Shown: positions 1 to 5,954 of the stretch, piece by piece
How the letters are laid out: every line of letters starts with the position of its first letter
Position numbering within the stretch: position 1 is the first letter of the stretch
DNA from: DATNBT01 sp964579765
GTDB lineage: Bacteria; Acidobacteriota; Vicinamibacteria; Vicinamibacterales; CAVVIG01
Length of the DNA stretch: 22,017 bases
Direction: 5' to 3'
Assembly (NCBI GenBank): GCA_964579765.1
Contig: CAZOIK010000199.1
Span: 1-22,017, forward strand
Position numbers and translations under genes: made by a program
Notes under the pieces: generated by a model
What the model saw: only the letters and a program-made list of their open reading frames with translations
What the model was told of the DNA's origin: nothing
Database searches by the model: none

Positions 1-99
1 CCGCCCATCTGCTTCTGGACGCGCGTGTAGTAGTCGATGCTGCCCTCGGTGGGAATGAGCTGATCCGCCCAGCCGTGCCAGATGATGGCCTTGCCGCCG
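1..99. repeat. 99-bp exact direct repeat, copy 1 (tannase fragment)
   Basis: Bases 1-99 are identical to 708-806. Identity ends sharply at 100 (g) against 807 (c). The left limit is unknown because the copy starts at the window edge. It is part of the tannase coding sequence, now joined to the pobA 5' end. Confidence 0.97.
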
Positions 100-383
100 G
101 TGAGCGCCGCGAAGTCGATCCGGTGTCGCACGCCGTTGACGCTGACGTAGACGCCGTCGTGCCGCAGCCCGAGGCGATCGAGCCGCGCGCCGGCGCCCAT
201 CGCGCGCAGCAGATCCACCGTCCCCTGCTCGAGCACGCCGGCTCGCACGCGATCGACGACGTAGTCGCGGTCGCGGTTTTCGACGACGACGCTGTCGATG
301 CCGTTGAGGTGCAGCAGGTGCGCGAGCAGCAGCCCCGCCGGTCCCGCGCCGACGATGCCGACTTGAGTGTTCACCGTAGCCAT
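1..383 (-). pseudogene. pobA: 5' end of a pobA-like 4-hydroxybenzoate 3-monooxygenase gene, fused in frame to a tannase fragment
   Basis: The minus strand reads from an ATG at 383 to the window edge with no stop. Residues 1-95 look like the start of PobA, the FAD-dependent enzyme that converts 4-hydroxybenzoate to protocatechuate. They include a dinucleotide-binding GAGPAG at residues 12-17 and the PobA-typical RAGVLEQG at 47-54. In normal PobA the frame continues after a GGK motif into a YGQTE-like stretch. Here, from about residue 96, the frame becomes tannase sequence (GGKAIIWHGWADQ) identical to the tannase gene next door. The switch falls where both genes encode GGK. No good ribosome binding site is seen, and the start codon lies inside the flanking inverted repeat. 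As written the product cannot be a working hydroxylase. The family call rests on memory of PobA motifs; whether the fusion exists in the cell is uncertain. Confidence 0.72.
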
Positions 384-450
384 GTAGTGCGTACCTTCAG
401 GTCCGCCGGCGGGCAGGCCTGACGGCAGGCCTAAAGGCCTGCACTACATG
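381..450. repeat. REP-like palindromic element between tannase and pobA
   Basis: Perfect 10-bp outer arms CATGTAGTGC (381-390) and GCACTACATG (441-450) enclose about 50 bases with three AGGCCT palindromes (415-420, 427-432, 435-440) and a CCGCCGGCGG-like core. Transcribed, it would fold into a long imperfect hairpin. From memory, similar elements are scattered between genes in Vicinamibacteria-like genomes; I cannot check that here. The right arm encodes the last tannase residues and the element contains the tannase stop, while the left arm contains the pobA start codon. It could act as a terminator or mRNA stabiliser. No run of T follows. Confidence 0.7.
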
Positions 451-2041
451 TGAAGTTCTTCGCATCGTCGGTGCTGCCGGATCCTTTGTACTTCGCGACG
501 AGCGGGTACTGGCAGAGCGGGCGCGAGCGCGTGACGGCGCCCGTGCGATCGCGGCGCGTCGCGGTCAGCGTCTCCGGCGCCTTGCCGTGTTCGACCCACG
601 TCACGAGCGCGTCGAGGACGCCGGTCGGCTGTGGTCCTGGGCCGCCCGCGCAGTGCGAGACGCCCGGCGCGAGGAAGAAGCGCGCGAACTCTTCCGTCTT
701 CTTCGGTCCGCCCATCTGCTTCTGGACGCGCGTGTAGTAGTCGATGCTGCCCTCGGTGGGAATGAGCTGATCCGCCCAGCCGTGCCAGATGATGGCCTTG
801 CCGCCGCGATCGCGGAACGCGGACAAATCTGCGTTGTCGGTGCCGATGACGGTGTCGTACTCCTCGTACGACTGATCCCAGTAGGCCTGATACGCGGCGG
901 GCGTCATCGTCGTCCAGTCGTACTGCGGGTTCTGCGTGATGAAGTACCGCAGCCAGTCGATCGTGAACGGGAAGCCGACGGGCTTCAGCGGTGTGCCGCG
1001 GCTCGCGTTGACGGCGTTCAGATCGGCGCCTTTCGCCTGGCCGTACCACATGAAGCTGCCGTCCGCGTGCGTCGGGCCCTGCCAGAGCTTGCGGATGATG
1101 TCGGCGTCGGCCTCGGTGATCGTGCCGCAGTCGCCGGCAGACGTGCCGACGAGCGTCTTCGGATCGAACGTGCAGCGCTTCGGATCCTCGATCACGCCGT
1201 CCTTCACGCCGTCGAGCGCGTCGCACGCGTTGACGGCGGCCGTCGTCGCCGCCGCGAGCTTGCACGACGCGATCGGGTGCGACGACGTGTTCTCCAGCAT
1301 CGAGCCCCACATCGACTGCATCATCAGCTTCGTCCAGTTGATCGCCGGCGCGGCGGCGGCGACGCCGTCGTAGTCCTGCGGATAGCGCTGCGCCTCCATG
1401 AGGCCCTGGCGTCCGCCGGTCGAGCAGCCGTTCCAGTACGAGTAGCGCGGCGCGACGCCGTACATCGCCTGCGTCAGCGCCTTGCCGGTGACCGTCATCT
1501 CGTGGATGCCGACGTGCGCGAAGTCGCGGATGGCCTGCCAGTCGAGGCGTCCGTTGGCGTCGAGCGCGAACGAGCCGCTGCCGCCCTCGTGTCCGGTGTC
1601 GGTGGCGCCGGAGGCGAAGCCGAGCGCGGCCGGCGGGTTGACCGCGGCCTGCATGCCGCCGACGAAGCCGCCGCCGCCGTTGCCGAGGAAGCGTCCGTTC
1701 CAGTTCGCCGTGGGGATCGCGATCCAGATCCGCACCCTGTCGCTCGCCGGCGGATGCGTCGTCGTCGCGACGATGCGGCAGAGGGTCGGGTCTTTCGGAT
1801 CGACCGTCGCGGATTCGATCGTCGTGTTCGGCAGCGTGACGCTCGTGAGGCTTTCGCACGACCGCACGGCCTTCGCGTTCGCGATCGCCGGCGCCGGCGG
1901 CGTCTGCATCAGCGGGGGAAACGCCGGCGCGCCGGGCGGCGGGCCGCCGCGTCCGGGCTGCGGCGCCTGGGCATGGCCGGCGGCGCTGAGCATGGAAACG
2001 ACCGAGACCGAAGCGAGCAGCATTCGATGCAGTCGAGTCAT
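431..2041 (-). CDS. Secreted tannase/feruloyl esterase family protein
   Basis: The product is a 536-aa esterase of the tannase/feruloyl esterase family, whose members hydrolyse ester bonds of plant phenolics such as gallate or ferulate esters. The ATG at 2041 gives a clean signal peptide: basic MTRLHR, a hydrophobic stretch, then AGHAQA at about residues 21-26. Export is therefore likely. The family CS-D-HC arrangement is complete: Cys206-Ser207 in GCSTGGRQG, Asp424 in WHGWADQ and His463-Cys464 in SHCAGG. The two cysteines are expected to form the disulfide next to the catalytic triad. A calcium-loop-like segment, DALDGVKDGVIEDP, lies at about residues 274-287. A GTG at 2056 would add five residues but overlaps the sigma-factor promoter, so I prefer the ATG; its ribosome binding site is weak. 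The last five residues and the stop come from the REP-like element. The natural substrate cannot be told from sequence. Confidence 0.92.
   Translation of the reverse strand: MTRLHRMLLASVSVVSMLSAAGHAQAPQPGRGGPPPGAPAFPPLMQTPPAPAIANAKAVRSCESLTSVTLPNTTIESATVDPKDPTLCRIVATTTHPPASDRVRIWIAIPTANWNGRFLGNGGGGFVGGMQAAVNPPAALGFASGATDTGHEGGSGSFALDANGRLDWQAIRDFAHVGIHEMTVTGKALTQAMYGVAPRYSYWNGCSTGGRQGLMEAQRYPQDYDGVAAAAPAINWTKLMMQSMWGSMLENTSSHPIASCKLAAATTAAVNACDALDGVKDGVIEDPKRCTFDPKTLVGTSAGDCGTITEADADIIRKLWQGPTHADGSFMWYGQAKGADLNAVNASRGTPLKPVGFPFTIDWLRYFITQNPQYDWTTMTPAAYQAYWDQSYEEYDTVIGTDNADLSAFRDRGGKAIIWHGWADQLIPTEGSIDYYTRVQKQMGGPKKTEEFARFFLAPGVSHCAGGPGPQPTGVLDALVTWVEHGKAPETLTATRRDRTGAVTRSRPLCQYPLVAKYKGSGSTDDAKNFTCSAGL
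708..806. repeat. 99-bp exact direct repeat, copy 2 (inside the intact tannase gene)
   Basis: This is the parental copy of the repeat found at 1-99. It encodes the tannase segment around the catalytic Asp424 (GGKAIIWHGWADQ onwards) and sits in unbroken coding sequence, so it is the original and the edge copy is the displaced one. Confidence 0.97.
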
Positions 2042-2050
2042 GGCGCCTAT

Positions 2051-2076
2051 TGTCACAGAACACTCGCCCGGCCGTC
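2051..2076 (+). promoter_or_regulatory. ECF41-type promoter of the sigma factor gene
   Basis: TGTCACA at 2051-2057 is followed by 15 bases and CGTC at 2073-2076. ECF41 sigma factors are known to recognise a TGTCACA-like -35 and a CGTC-like -10. The site is 23 bases before the sigma factor ATG, as expected for autoregulation. A matching site with the same spacing precedes the next gene at 2968-2993. Confidence 0.82.
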
Positions 2077-2098
2077 TTCCTCAGTGGAGAATGACAAC

Positions 2099-2962
2099 AT
2101 GACCCAGCCGGATGCCCCGGCGGCCGAGTTCGAGCTGGTGCGCAGCCGTCTGTTCGGCCTTGCGTATCGCATGCTCGGCTCGCGAGCCGACGCCGAGGAC
2201 GTGGTGCAGGATGCGTATCTCCGCTGGCATCAGGCGGATCGCGCCCGCATCGACAGCGCCGAAGCGTGGCTGGTGACGACGACGAGCCGGATCGCGATCG
2301 ACCGGCTGCGGCGTCTGAAAACCGAGCGCGACGCGTACGTCGGACCGTGGCTGCCGCAGCCGATTGTCGCCGACGCGCTGCCGCCCGACCGGCATCTCGA
2401 CCTCGCGGACGATCTCTCCGTCGCGTTCCTCGCGCTGCTCGAGCGGCTCGCGCCCGAGGAGCGCGCGGCGTTCCTGCTGCACGACGTCTTCGACGTCGGG
2501 TATCCGGAGATTGCGTCGGTGCTCGAGCGCAGCGAAGCCGCGTGCCGGCAGGTCGTCCATCGTGCACGCGATCGCGTCCGCGGCGATCGGAAGCGGTTCG
2601 ACGTCACGGCCTCCGCGAAGGAAGCGCTGCTGCGGAAGTTCATGAGCGCCATGGAGGCGCGCAACGAGCGCGCGCTGGCCGAGCTGTTCGCGCCCGATGC
2701 CACCTGGACGGCGGACGGCGGCGGCCGCACCGCCGCGTCGCCGGTGCCGATTGCGGGCGCGGAGCGCATCGCGAAGCTGGTGATGGGGCTGCGCGAGAAG
2801 TTCTGGGCGGCCGATCGCACGCTCGAGGTGGTCGCGATCAACGGCGAGCCGGGGCTGCGCATCCGCGACGGCGGCCGCGTTACGGCGACGATGTCGATTG
2901 CGACGGACGGCGAGCGCATCCTCGCCGTCTACGCGGTGGTCAACCCCGACAAGCTGGGCTGA
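2099..2962 (+). CDS. ECF41-group RNA polymerase sigma factor with C-terminal SnoaL-like domain
   Basis: This 287-aa protein directs RNA polymerase to specific promoters. Sigma region 2 lies at about residues 10-75 (AYRMLGSRADAEDVVQDAY) and region 4 at about 105-165, with the HTH around YPEIASVLERSEAACRQ. A SnoaL-like domain fills about 170-287. Three ECF41 hallmarks are present: WLPQP in the linker (84-88), DGGGR (206-210) and NPDKL near the C-terminus (282-286). In this group the fused C-terminal domain takes over activity control and no separate anti-sigma factor is needed; none is seen here. The ATG at 2099 is preceded by GGAGA at 2086-2090. An open frame continues upstream over the tannase antisense strand but is a high-GC shadow. 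The inducing signal is unknown. Confidence 0.95.
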   Translation: MTQPDAPAAEFELVRSRLFGLAYRMLGSRADAEDVVQDAYLRWHQADRARIDSAEAWLVTTTSRIAIDRLRRLKTERDAYVGPWLPQPIVADALPPDRHLDLADDLSVAFLALLERLAPEERAAFLLHDVFDVGYPEIASVLERSEAACRQVVHRARDRVRGDRKRFDVTASAKEALLRKFMSAMEARNERALAELFAPDATWTADGGGRTAASPVPIAGAERIAKLVMGLREKFWAADRTLEVVAINGEPGLRIRDGGRVTATMSIATDGERILAVYAVVNPDKLG

Positions 2963-2967
2963 GGCTC

Positions 2968-2993
2968 AGTCACAACGTTCGCGCCGGTCCGTC
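2968..2993 (+). promoter_or_regulatory. ECF41-type promoter of the AhpD-like gene
   Basis: AGTCACA at 2968-2974, 15 bases, then CGTC at 2990-2993. It differs from the site at 2051 by one base in the -35 element, has the same spacing and the same CGTCTTC extension. It begins 5 bases after the sigma factor stop codon, so the downstream gene probably has its own promoter read by that sigma factor. Confidence 0.8.
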
Positions 2994-3025
2994 TTCTCTC
3001 TAGACACAAACGAGAGGAGACGGAC

Positions 3026-3490
3026 ATGCAGACACGAATCGACGCGACCAAGTACCTCGGCCTTCCCACGACTCAGGCGCTGCTCACGCTATCGGCCGAG
3101 ACCGGCGCGCAGCTCGAGCCGCGGCTCTTCGAGCTCGTCAAGATCCGCGCGTCGCAGATCAACGGGTGCGCCTACTGCCTCGACATGCACACCAAGGACG
3201 CGCGCGCGGCGGGGGAGACCGAGCAGCGCATCTACGCGCTGAACGCGTGGCGCGAGACGCCGTTCTACACGGATCGCGAGCGCGCCGCGCTCGAGTGGAC
3301 CGAGGCCGTCACGCGCGTCGGCGACACGCACGTGCCGGACGACGTCTACGCGCGCGTGTCGGCGGTGTTCACCGAGGCCGAGATGGTGGCGCTGACCTTC
3401 GGCGTCATCGTGATCAACTGTTGGAATCGGCTCGCCGTCGCATTCCGCGCGCCGGCCGGCACGTATCAGCCGCGCGTCGCGGCGGCGTGA
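3026..3490 (+). CDS. AhpD/carboxymuconolactone decarboxylase-family protein
   Basis: This 154-aa all-helical protein carries the AhpD core signature NGCAYCLDMH, with Cys48, Cys51 and His55 placed as in peroxidase-type members of the carboxymuconolactone decarboxylase superfamily. The CXXC pair suggests redox or peroxide-reducing activity rather than decarboxylation. A strong ribosome binding site (AGGAGA, 3015-3020) fixes the ATG. The gene follows the ECF41 sigma factor and has a matching promoter. ECF41 genes are known to sit beside and control carboxymuconolactone decarboxylase, oxidoreductase or epimerase genes, so this is very likely the target of its neighbour. The redox substrate and partner are unknown. 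It ends 26 bases from the convergent methyltransferase gene, with no clear terminator between them. Confidence 0.93.
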   Translation: MQTRIDATKYLGLPTTQALLTLSAETGAQLEPRLFELVKIRASQINGCAYCLDMHTKDARAAGETEQRIYALNAWRETPFYTDRERAALEWTEAVTRVGDTHVPDDVYARVSAVFTEAEMVALTFGVIVINCWNRLAVAFRAPAGTYQPRVAAA

Positions 3491-3516
3491 ACGAAATATG
3501 ACGTGACATGGCGTTG

Positions 3517-4161
3517 CTACATGGTGCGGACCGAGAGCTCCATCGCGTCGCCGATCGGCACTTTCGCCGAGACGTAGCCGTTGGCGGGGTTGCGCACGTA
3601 GGCGAGGTACGGCGCCAGCACGTCGGGGAAGAGATCGAGGTCGTCGGCGACGACGAGCGCGCCCGGCACGAGCACGGGCTCGAGGAGCTGCAGCACCGGC
3701 AGGTAGATGTTCTTCCAGCCGTCGAGGAAGACGACCGAGACGTCGCGCTTGAGGCCCTTCAGCGTCTCGAGCGCGTCGCCGACGCGGAGGTCGATGACGT
3801 CGAGCAGGCCCGCCTGCTCGAAGTGTTTCCGCGCGGTCGCGGCTTTTCCCGCGTGCAGCTCCGTCGTGACGACGGATCCCTTGCCGCGATCGCGCGCGGC
3901 CGCCGCCAGATAGATCGTCGAGATGCCGAACGACGTCCCGAATTCGACGACCGTGCCTGGCGCGGCGCCGCGGGCGATCGCGTAAAGGAAGCGTCCGGCG
4001 TGTTCGTCCACCGGAATGAACGCCTGGTCGAGCAGCGGGGCGCGCTCCTGCGGCGTTTTCCCTTCCGCCGCCGCCAGCAGCGGCGGATCGATCTTCGCGG
4101 CCTCGGCGTGCAGCGACGTAATCAGCTTTTGGATTCGTGGTTCCGACAGGGAAGCGCTCAT
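3517..4161 (-). CDS. Class I SAM-dependent O-methyltransferase-like protein
   Basis: This 214-aa protein has a Rossmann-type methyltransferase fold. Motif I is VVEFGTSFGI (71-80), an acidic residue follows the next strand in TTELH (around 101), VGDA lies at 127-130, and LDGWKNIYLP (from 146) and VVADD (about 160-164) resemble the metal-binding and active-site region of small-molecule O-methyltransferases. Sequence alone does not give the acceptor; catechol-like aromatics are plausible given the tannase and pobA genes nearby, but that is inference. The ATG at 4161 follows a good GAGGTGA ribosome binding site. The gene lies just downstream, on the same strand, of a decayed permease gene, so its promoter may lie in that remnant. 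No signal peptide; cytoplasmic. Confidence 0.85.
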   Translation of the reverse strand: MSASLSEPRIQKLITSLHAEAAKIDPPLLAAAEGKTPQERAPLLDQAFIPVDEHAGRFLYAIARGAAPGTVVEFGTSFGISTIYLAAAARDRGKGSVVTTELHAGKAATARKHFEQAGLLDVIDLRVGDALETLKGLKRDVSVVFLDGWKNIYLPVLQLLEPVLVPGALVVADDLDLFPDVLAPYLAYVRNPANGYVSAKVPIGDAMELSVRTM

Positions 4162-4191
4162 GTCACCTCAGCAGGTGGAGAGCGTACTGTA

Positions 4192-4802
4192 CTACGAGGA
4201 CGCCGGCGTTTGTTCGGCGCGCGCGACCGCCGCGGTCGCTGCGAATGTCATCGGGTCGGTGCGGCTGACGCTGAAGAGCGACGTCGCCACCAGTCGCGTC
4301 GCGGCGAACGCGCCGATCGCGCCGATCGCGACGGCGACGCCTGAGATTGCGAGCCGCACCCGGCGCGCGACCGTCGCGCCGAGACGTCGTCCCACACGAG
4401 CACCAGACGATCCGGATCGGGAAACGGCATCGGCCGCAGGAGCACCGTGCTCACGAGGCTGAAAATCGCCGTGTTCGCGCCGATGCCGAGCGCCAGCGTC
4501 ACGATCGCGACGACGGTGAATCCCGGCGCTTTCATCAGCATCCGCAGTGCAAATCGAAGGTCCTGCATCGTCTTCTCCACGGAAGGAAGCGTCTGGCGGT
4601 CGCGATACGTTTCCGCGGTCTGCGTCAAGCCGCCAAACGCCACGCGCGCGGCTCGGGTCGCGTTTTCGCGCGTCATGCCGGCGCGGACGTTGTCGTCGAT
4701 CACGCGATCGAGGTGCTCGCCGATCTCGTCGCTGAAATGGTCGCGCCGGGAGTCAGCAAACAGGTGGGCGATGCGCGCCAGCCACGATCGGACCTGTCTC
4801 AC
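4192..4802 (-). pseudogene. Decayed ADOP permease gene with large internal deletion
   Basis: From a GTG at 4802 the first roughly 140 codons encode a normal ADOP start: the cytoplasmic prefix domain (about 1-75), then a membrane segment around PGFTVVAIVTLALGIGANTAIF, then FPDPDRLVLVWDD. At about 4377-4383 the frame breaks. In the other frame the sequence resumes with LGAT...GVAVAIGAIGAFAATRLVATSLFSVSRTDPMTF, which belongs near the C-terminus of such permeases. The periplasmic domains and most membrane helices, several hundred residues, are missing. The usual terminal PARRA..VDP..ALR motif is also lost, and the frame ends at 4192. A CTCGGCG sequence that fits both sides lies at the junction. 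No working protein is expected. Confidence 0.88.
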
Positions 4803-4828
4803 CGGCGGTCCTTCGAATCCGAGGGATA

Positions 4829-5059
4829 ATGCGCTCGCAGATGCCGTCCGATTCCGTCCGCCCGCGCCGCGTTACCGTGCGCCGGTTCGCATCGGCAGCC
4901 GAGGCCGACCGTCACGAGCTGGAGTACTGGCGGCAGATGTCCGACGCCGAGCGAGTGCTCCAGGTGTGGCGGCTCAGCGTGGAGCAGTGGCGGCTCCGCG
5001 GCGATCCTCCTTATGAACCCGGACTTCATCGATCTGTTACGTGCATTCGCCGCCGCTGA
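4829..5059 (+). CDS. Small protein overlapping a nucleotidyltransferase gene; possible antitoxin-like partner
   Basis: A 76-aa basic protein that I recognise only as a recurring companion of AbiEii-like nucleotidyltransferases. Its centre has the pattern RHELEYWRQMSDAERVLQVW, likely helical, followed by EPGLHRSV near the end. GAGGG at 4821-4825 lies only 3 bases before the ATG at 4829; a second ATG at 4841 has looser spacing and is possible. The last 47 bases overlap the start of the next gene, which suggests translational coupling. It begins 26 bases from the divergent permease remnant. A toxin-antitoxin role is inferred from gene layout only. Confidence 0.62.
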   Translation: MRSQMPSDSVRPRRVTVRRFASAAEADRHELEYWRQMSDAERVLQVWRLSVEQWRLRGDPPYEPGLHRSVTCIRRR

Positions 5060-5447
5060 GGTGCGCTTCCTGATCGTGGGCGCGTACGCGCTGGCCGTCC
5101 ACGGCCGGCCGCGCGCGACGGGCGATCTCGACGTCTGGATCGACGCGACGCCGGAGAACGCCAGCCGAGTGCTGCGCGCGTTGGCGGCCTTCGGCGCGCC
5201 GCTCGCCGAGATTTCCGAGGCGGATTTCGCCCGACCGGGCGTCGTTTACCAGATCGGTGTGCCACCCGGCCGCATCGACATCCTGACCGAGTTGACTGGA
5301 CTGACGTTTGCCGAGGCGTGGCCCGACCGCGTGCGGCGTCCATTCGGCGACGTCGAGGTCGATTTCATCAGCCGAGCGTCGCTGGTGAAGAACAAGCGCG
5401 CGACGGGGCGGTCGAAGGACCTTGGCGATATCGAAGGCATGGGCTAG
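5013..5447 (+). CDS. AbiEii-like nucleotidyltransferase family protein
   Basis: A 144-aa protein with the polymerase-beta-type nucleotidyltransferase pattern. FLIVGAYALAVHGRPRATGDLDVWID (about 19-44) has the glycine-rich strand and the DxD metal-binding pair, and RIDILTELTG further on supplies the third acidic residue. The C-terminal LVKNKRATGRSKDLGDIE is typical of this group. Related proteins include AbiEii-type toxins that transfer nucleotides to RNA, but many members are uncharacterised and the substrate here is unknown. The ATG at 5013 has no good ribosome binding site, which fits coupling to the upstream overlapping gene. The pair sits between two decayed ADOP genes. The stop codon overlaps the end of the minus-strand permease stub. 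Confidence 0.85.
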   Translation: MNPDFIDLLRAFAAAEVRFLIVGAYALAVHGRPRATGDLDVWIDATPENASRVLRALAAFGAPLAEISEADFARPGVVYQIGVPPGRIDILTELTGLTFAEAWPDRVRRPFGDVEVDFISRASLVKNKRATGRSKDLGDIEGMG

Positions 5448-5617
5448 TCACTCGGCGCGCATGGCCGCGCTTCGCCACGCGTCATGCGGGCCTGGACGTT
5501 GTCGTCGATGTGCGCCTGCAGGTGCGCGTCGAGTTCCGCCGAGAGGTCGCACGCGCTGCGCGAGCGCGAGAAGATGGCGGTAAGCCGCGTCAGAAACGCG
5601 CGCAGCGGCCGAATGGC
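5444..5617 (-). pseudogene. N-terminal stub of a second ADOP permease gene
   Basis: Directly after the PadR stop codon the minus strand encodes a recognisable ADOP prefix domain: PLRAFLTRLTAIF, then DLSAELDAHLQAHIDDNVQARMTRGEAR. Homology stops at about 5475 and the frame closes at 5444 inside the end of the nucleotidyltransferase gene. There is no ordinary start codon in frame; an ATT lies near 5614. PadR followed immediately by a prefix-bearing ADOP is the layout seen intact at 13826-16806, so this looks like a PadR-ADOP unit that lost nearly all of its permease. The stretch has no other gene. Confidence 0.75.
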
Positions 5618-5953
5618 TCAGGCCTTGTCAGGCGAGAGGAACCGCGCGAGGATCGCGGTCGTCTCGTTCCACTCGCGCGCTTCACGCTCGACCTGCTTCC
5701 TGCCGGCCTTCGTGAGCTGGTAGAACTTCGCCTTGCGGTTGTTGTCGGAGATGCCCCACGACGACTTGATGTAGCCCTCCTGTTCGAGCTTGAGGAGCGC
5801 CGGATAGAGCGTGCCGTAGTTGACGAGCAGCTTGTGCCCGCTCGTCTGCTCGATGCGCCGCGCGATGCCGTAGCCGTGCTGCGGCCCGAGCGTCTCCAGT
5901 GTCTTGAGAATCATCAGGGCCAGCGTGCCCTGCCAGACGTCTGTTTTGCCCAT
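5618..5953 (-). CDS. PadR-family transcriptional regulator (acidobacterial type)
   Basis: This 111-aa winged-helix DNA-binding protein starts MGKTDVWQGTLALMILKTL, with the PadR pattern HGYGIARRIEQTSG then NYGTLYPALLKLEQEGYI and the wing around NNRKAKFYQLT. It ends in a short helix. I chose the ATG at 5953 because it gives the standard family N-terminus; an ATG at 5977 would overlap the ATPase gene. The ATPase stop and this start are separated by one base (TGA-C-ATG), so translation is probably coupled. It is the last intact gene of the transporter run and is followed by an ADOP stub. It may regulate the transporter genes or be left over from the lost PadR-ADOP unit. Confidence 0.92.
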   Translation of the reverse strand: MGKTDVWQGTLALMILKTLETLGPQHGYGIARRIEQTSGHKLLVNYGTLYPALLKLEQEGYIKSSWGISDNNRKAKFYQLTKAGRKQVEREAREWNETTAILARFLSPDKA

Positions 5954-5954
5954 G

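Noticed and set aside
2042..2056. GTG start for the tannase at 2056
   Set aside because: It lies in the sigma factor promoter, adds five residues before a good signal peptide and has no better ribosome binding site.
587..2098. Long plus-strand open frame running antisense to the tannase and into the sigma factor gene
   Set aside because: The upstream part is Arg/Asp/Ala-rich low-complexity sequence with no family pattern and is the shadow of the GC-rich tannase gene. The sigma factor has a proper ATG, ribosome binding site and promoter at 2099.
444..2567. 707-codon minus-strand open frame overlapping both tannase and sigma factor
   Set aside because: Arg-rich translation typical of an out-of-phase frame in high-GC DNA; both overlapped regions encode recognisable proteins in other frames.
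3026..3490. Assignment of the AhpD-like gene to the protocatechuate pathway (pcaC)
   Set aside because: The CXXC...H redox signature and the ECF41 neighbour and promoter fit an AhpD-like role better than gamma-carboxymuconolactone decarboxylase.
3491..3516. Terminator between the convergent AhpD-like and methyltransferase genes
   Set aside because: No stable stem followed by a T run on either strand; only short ACATGG repeats are present.
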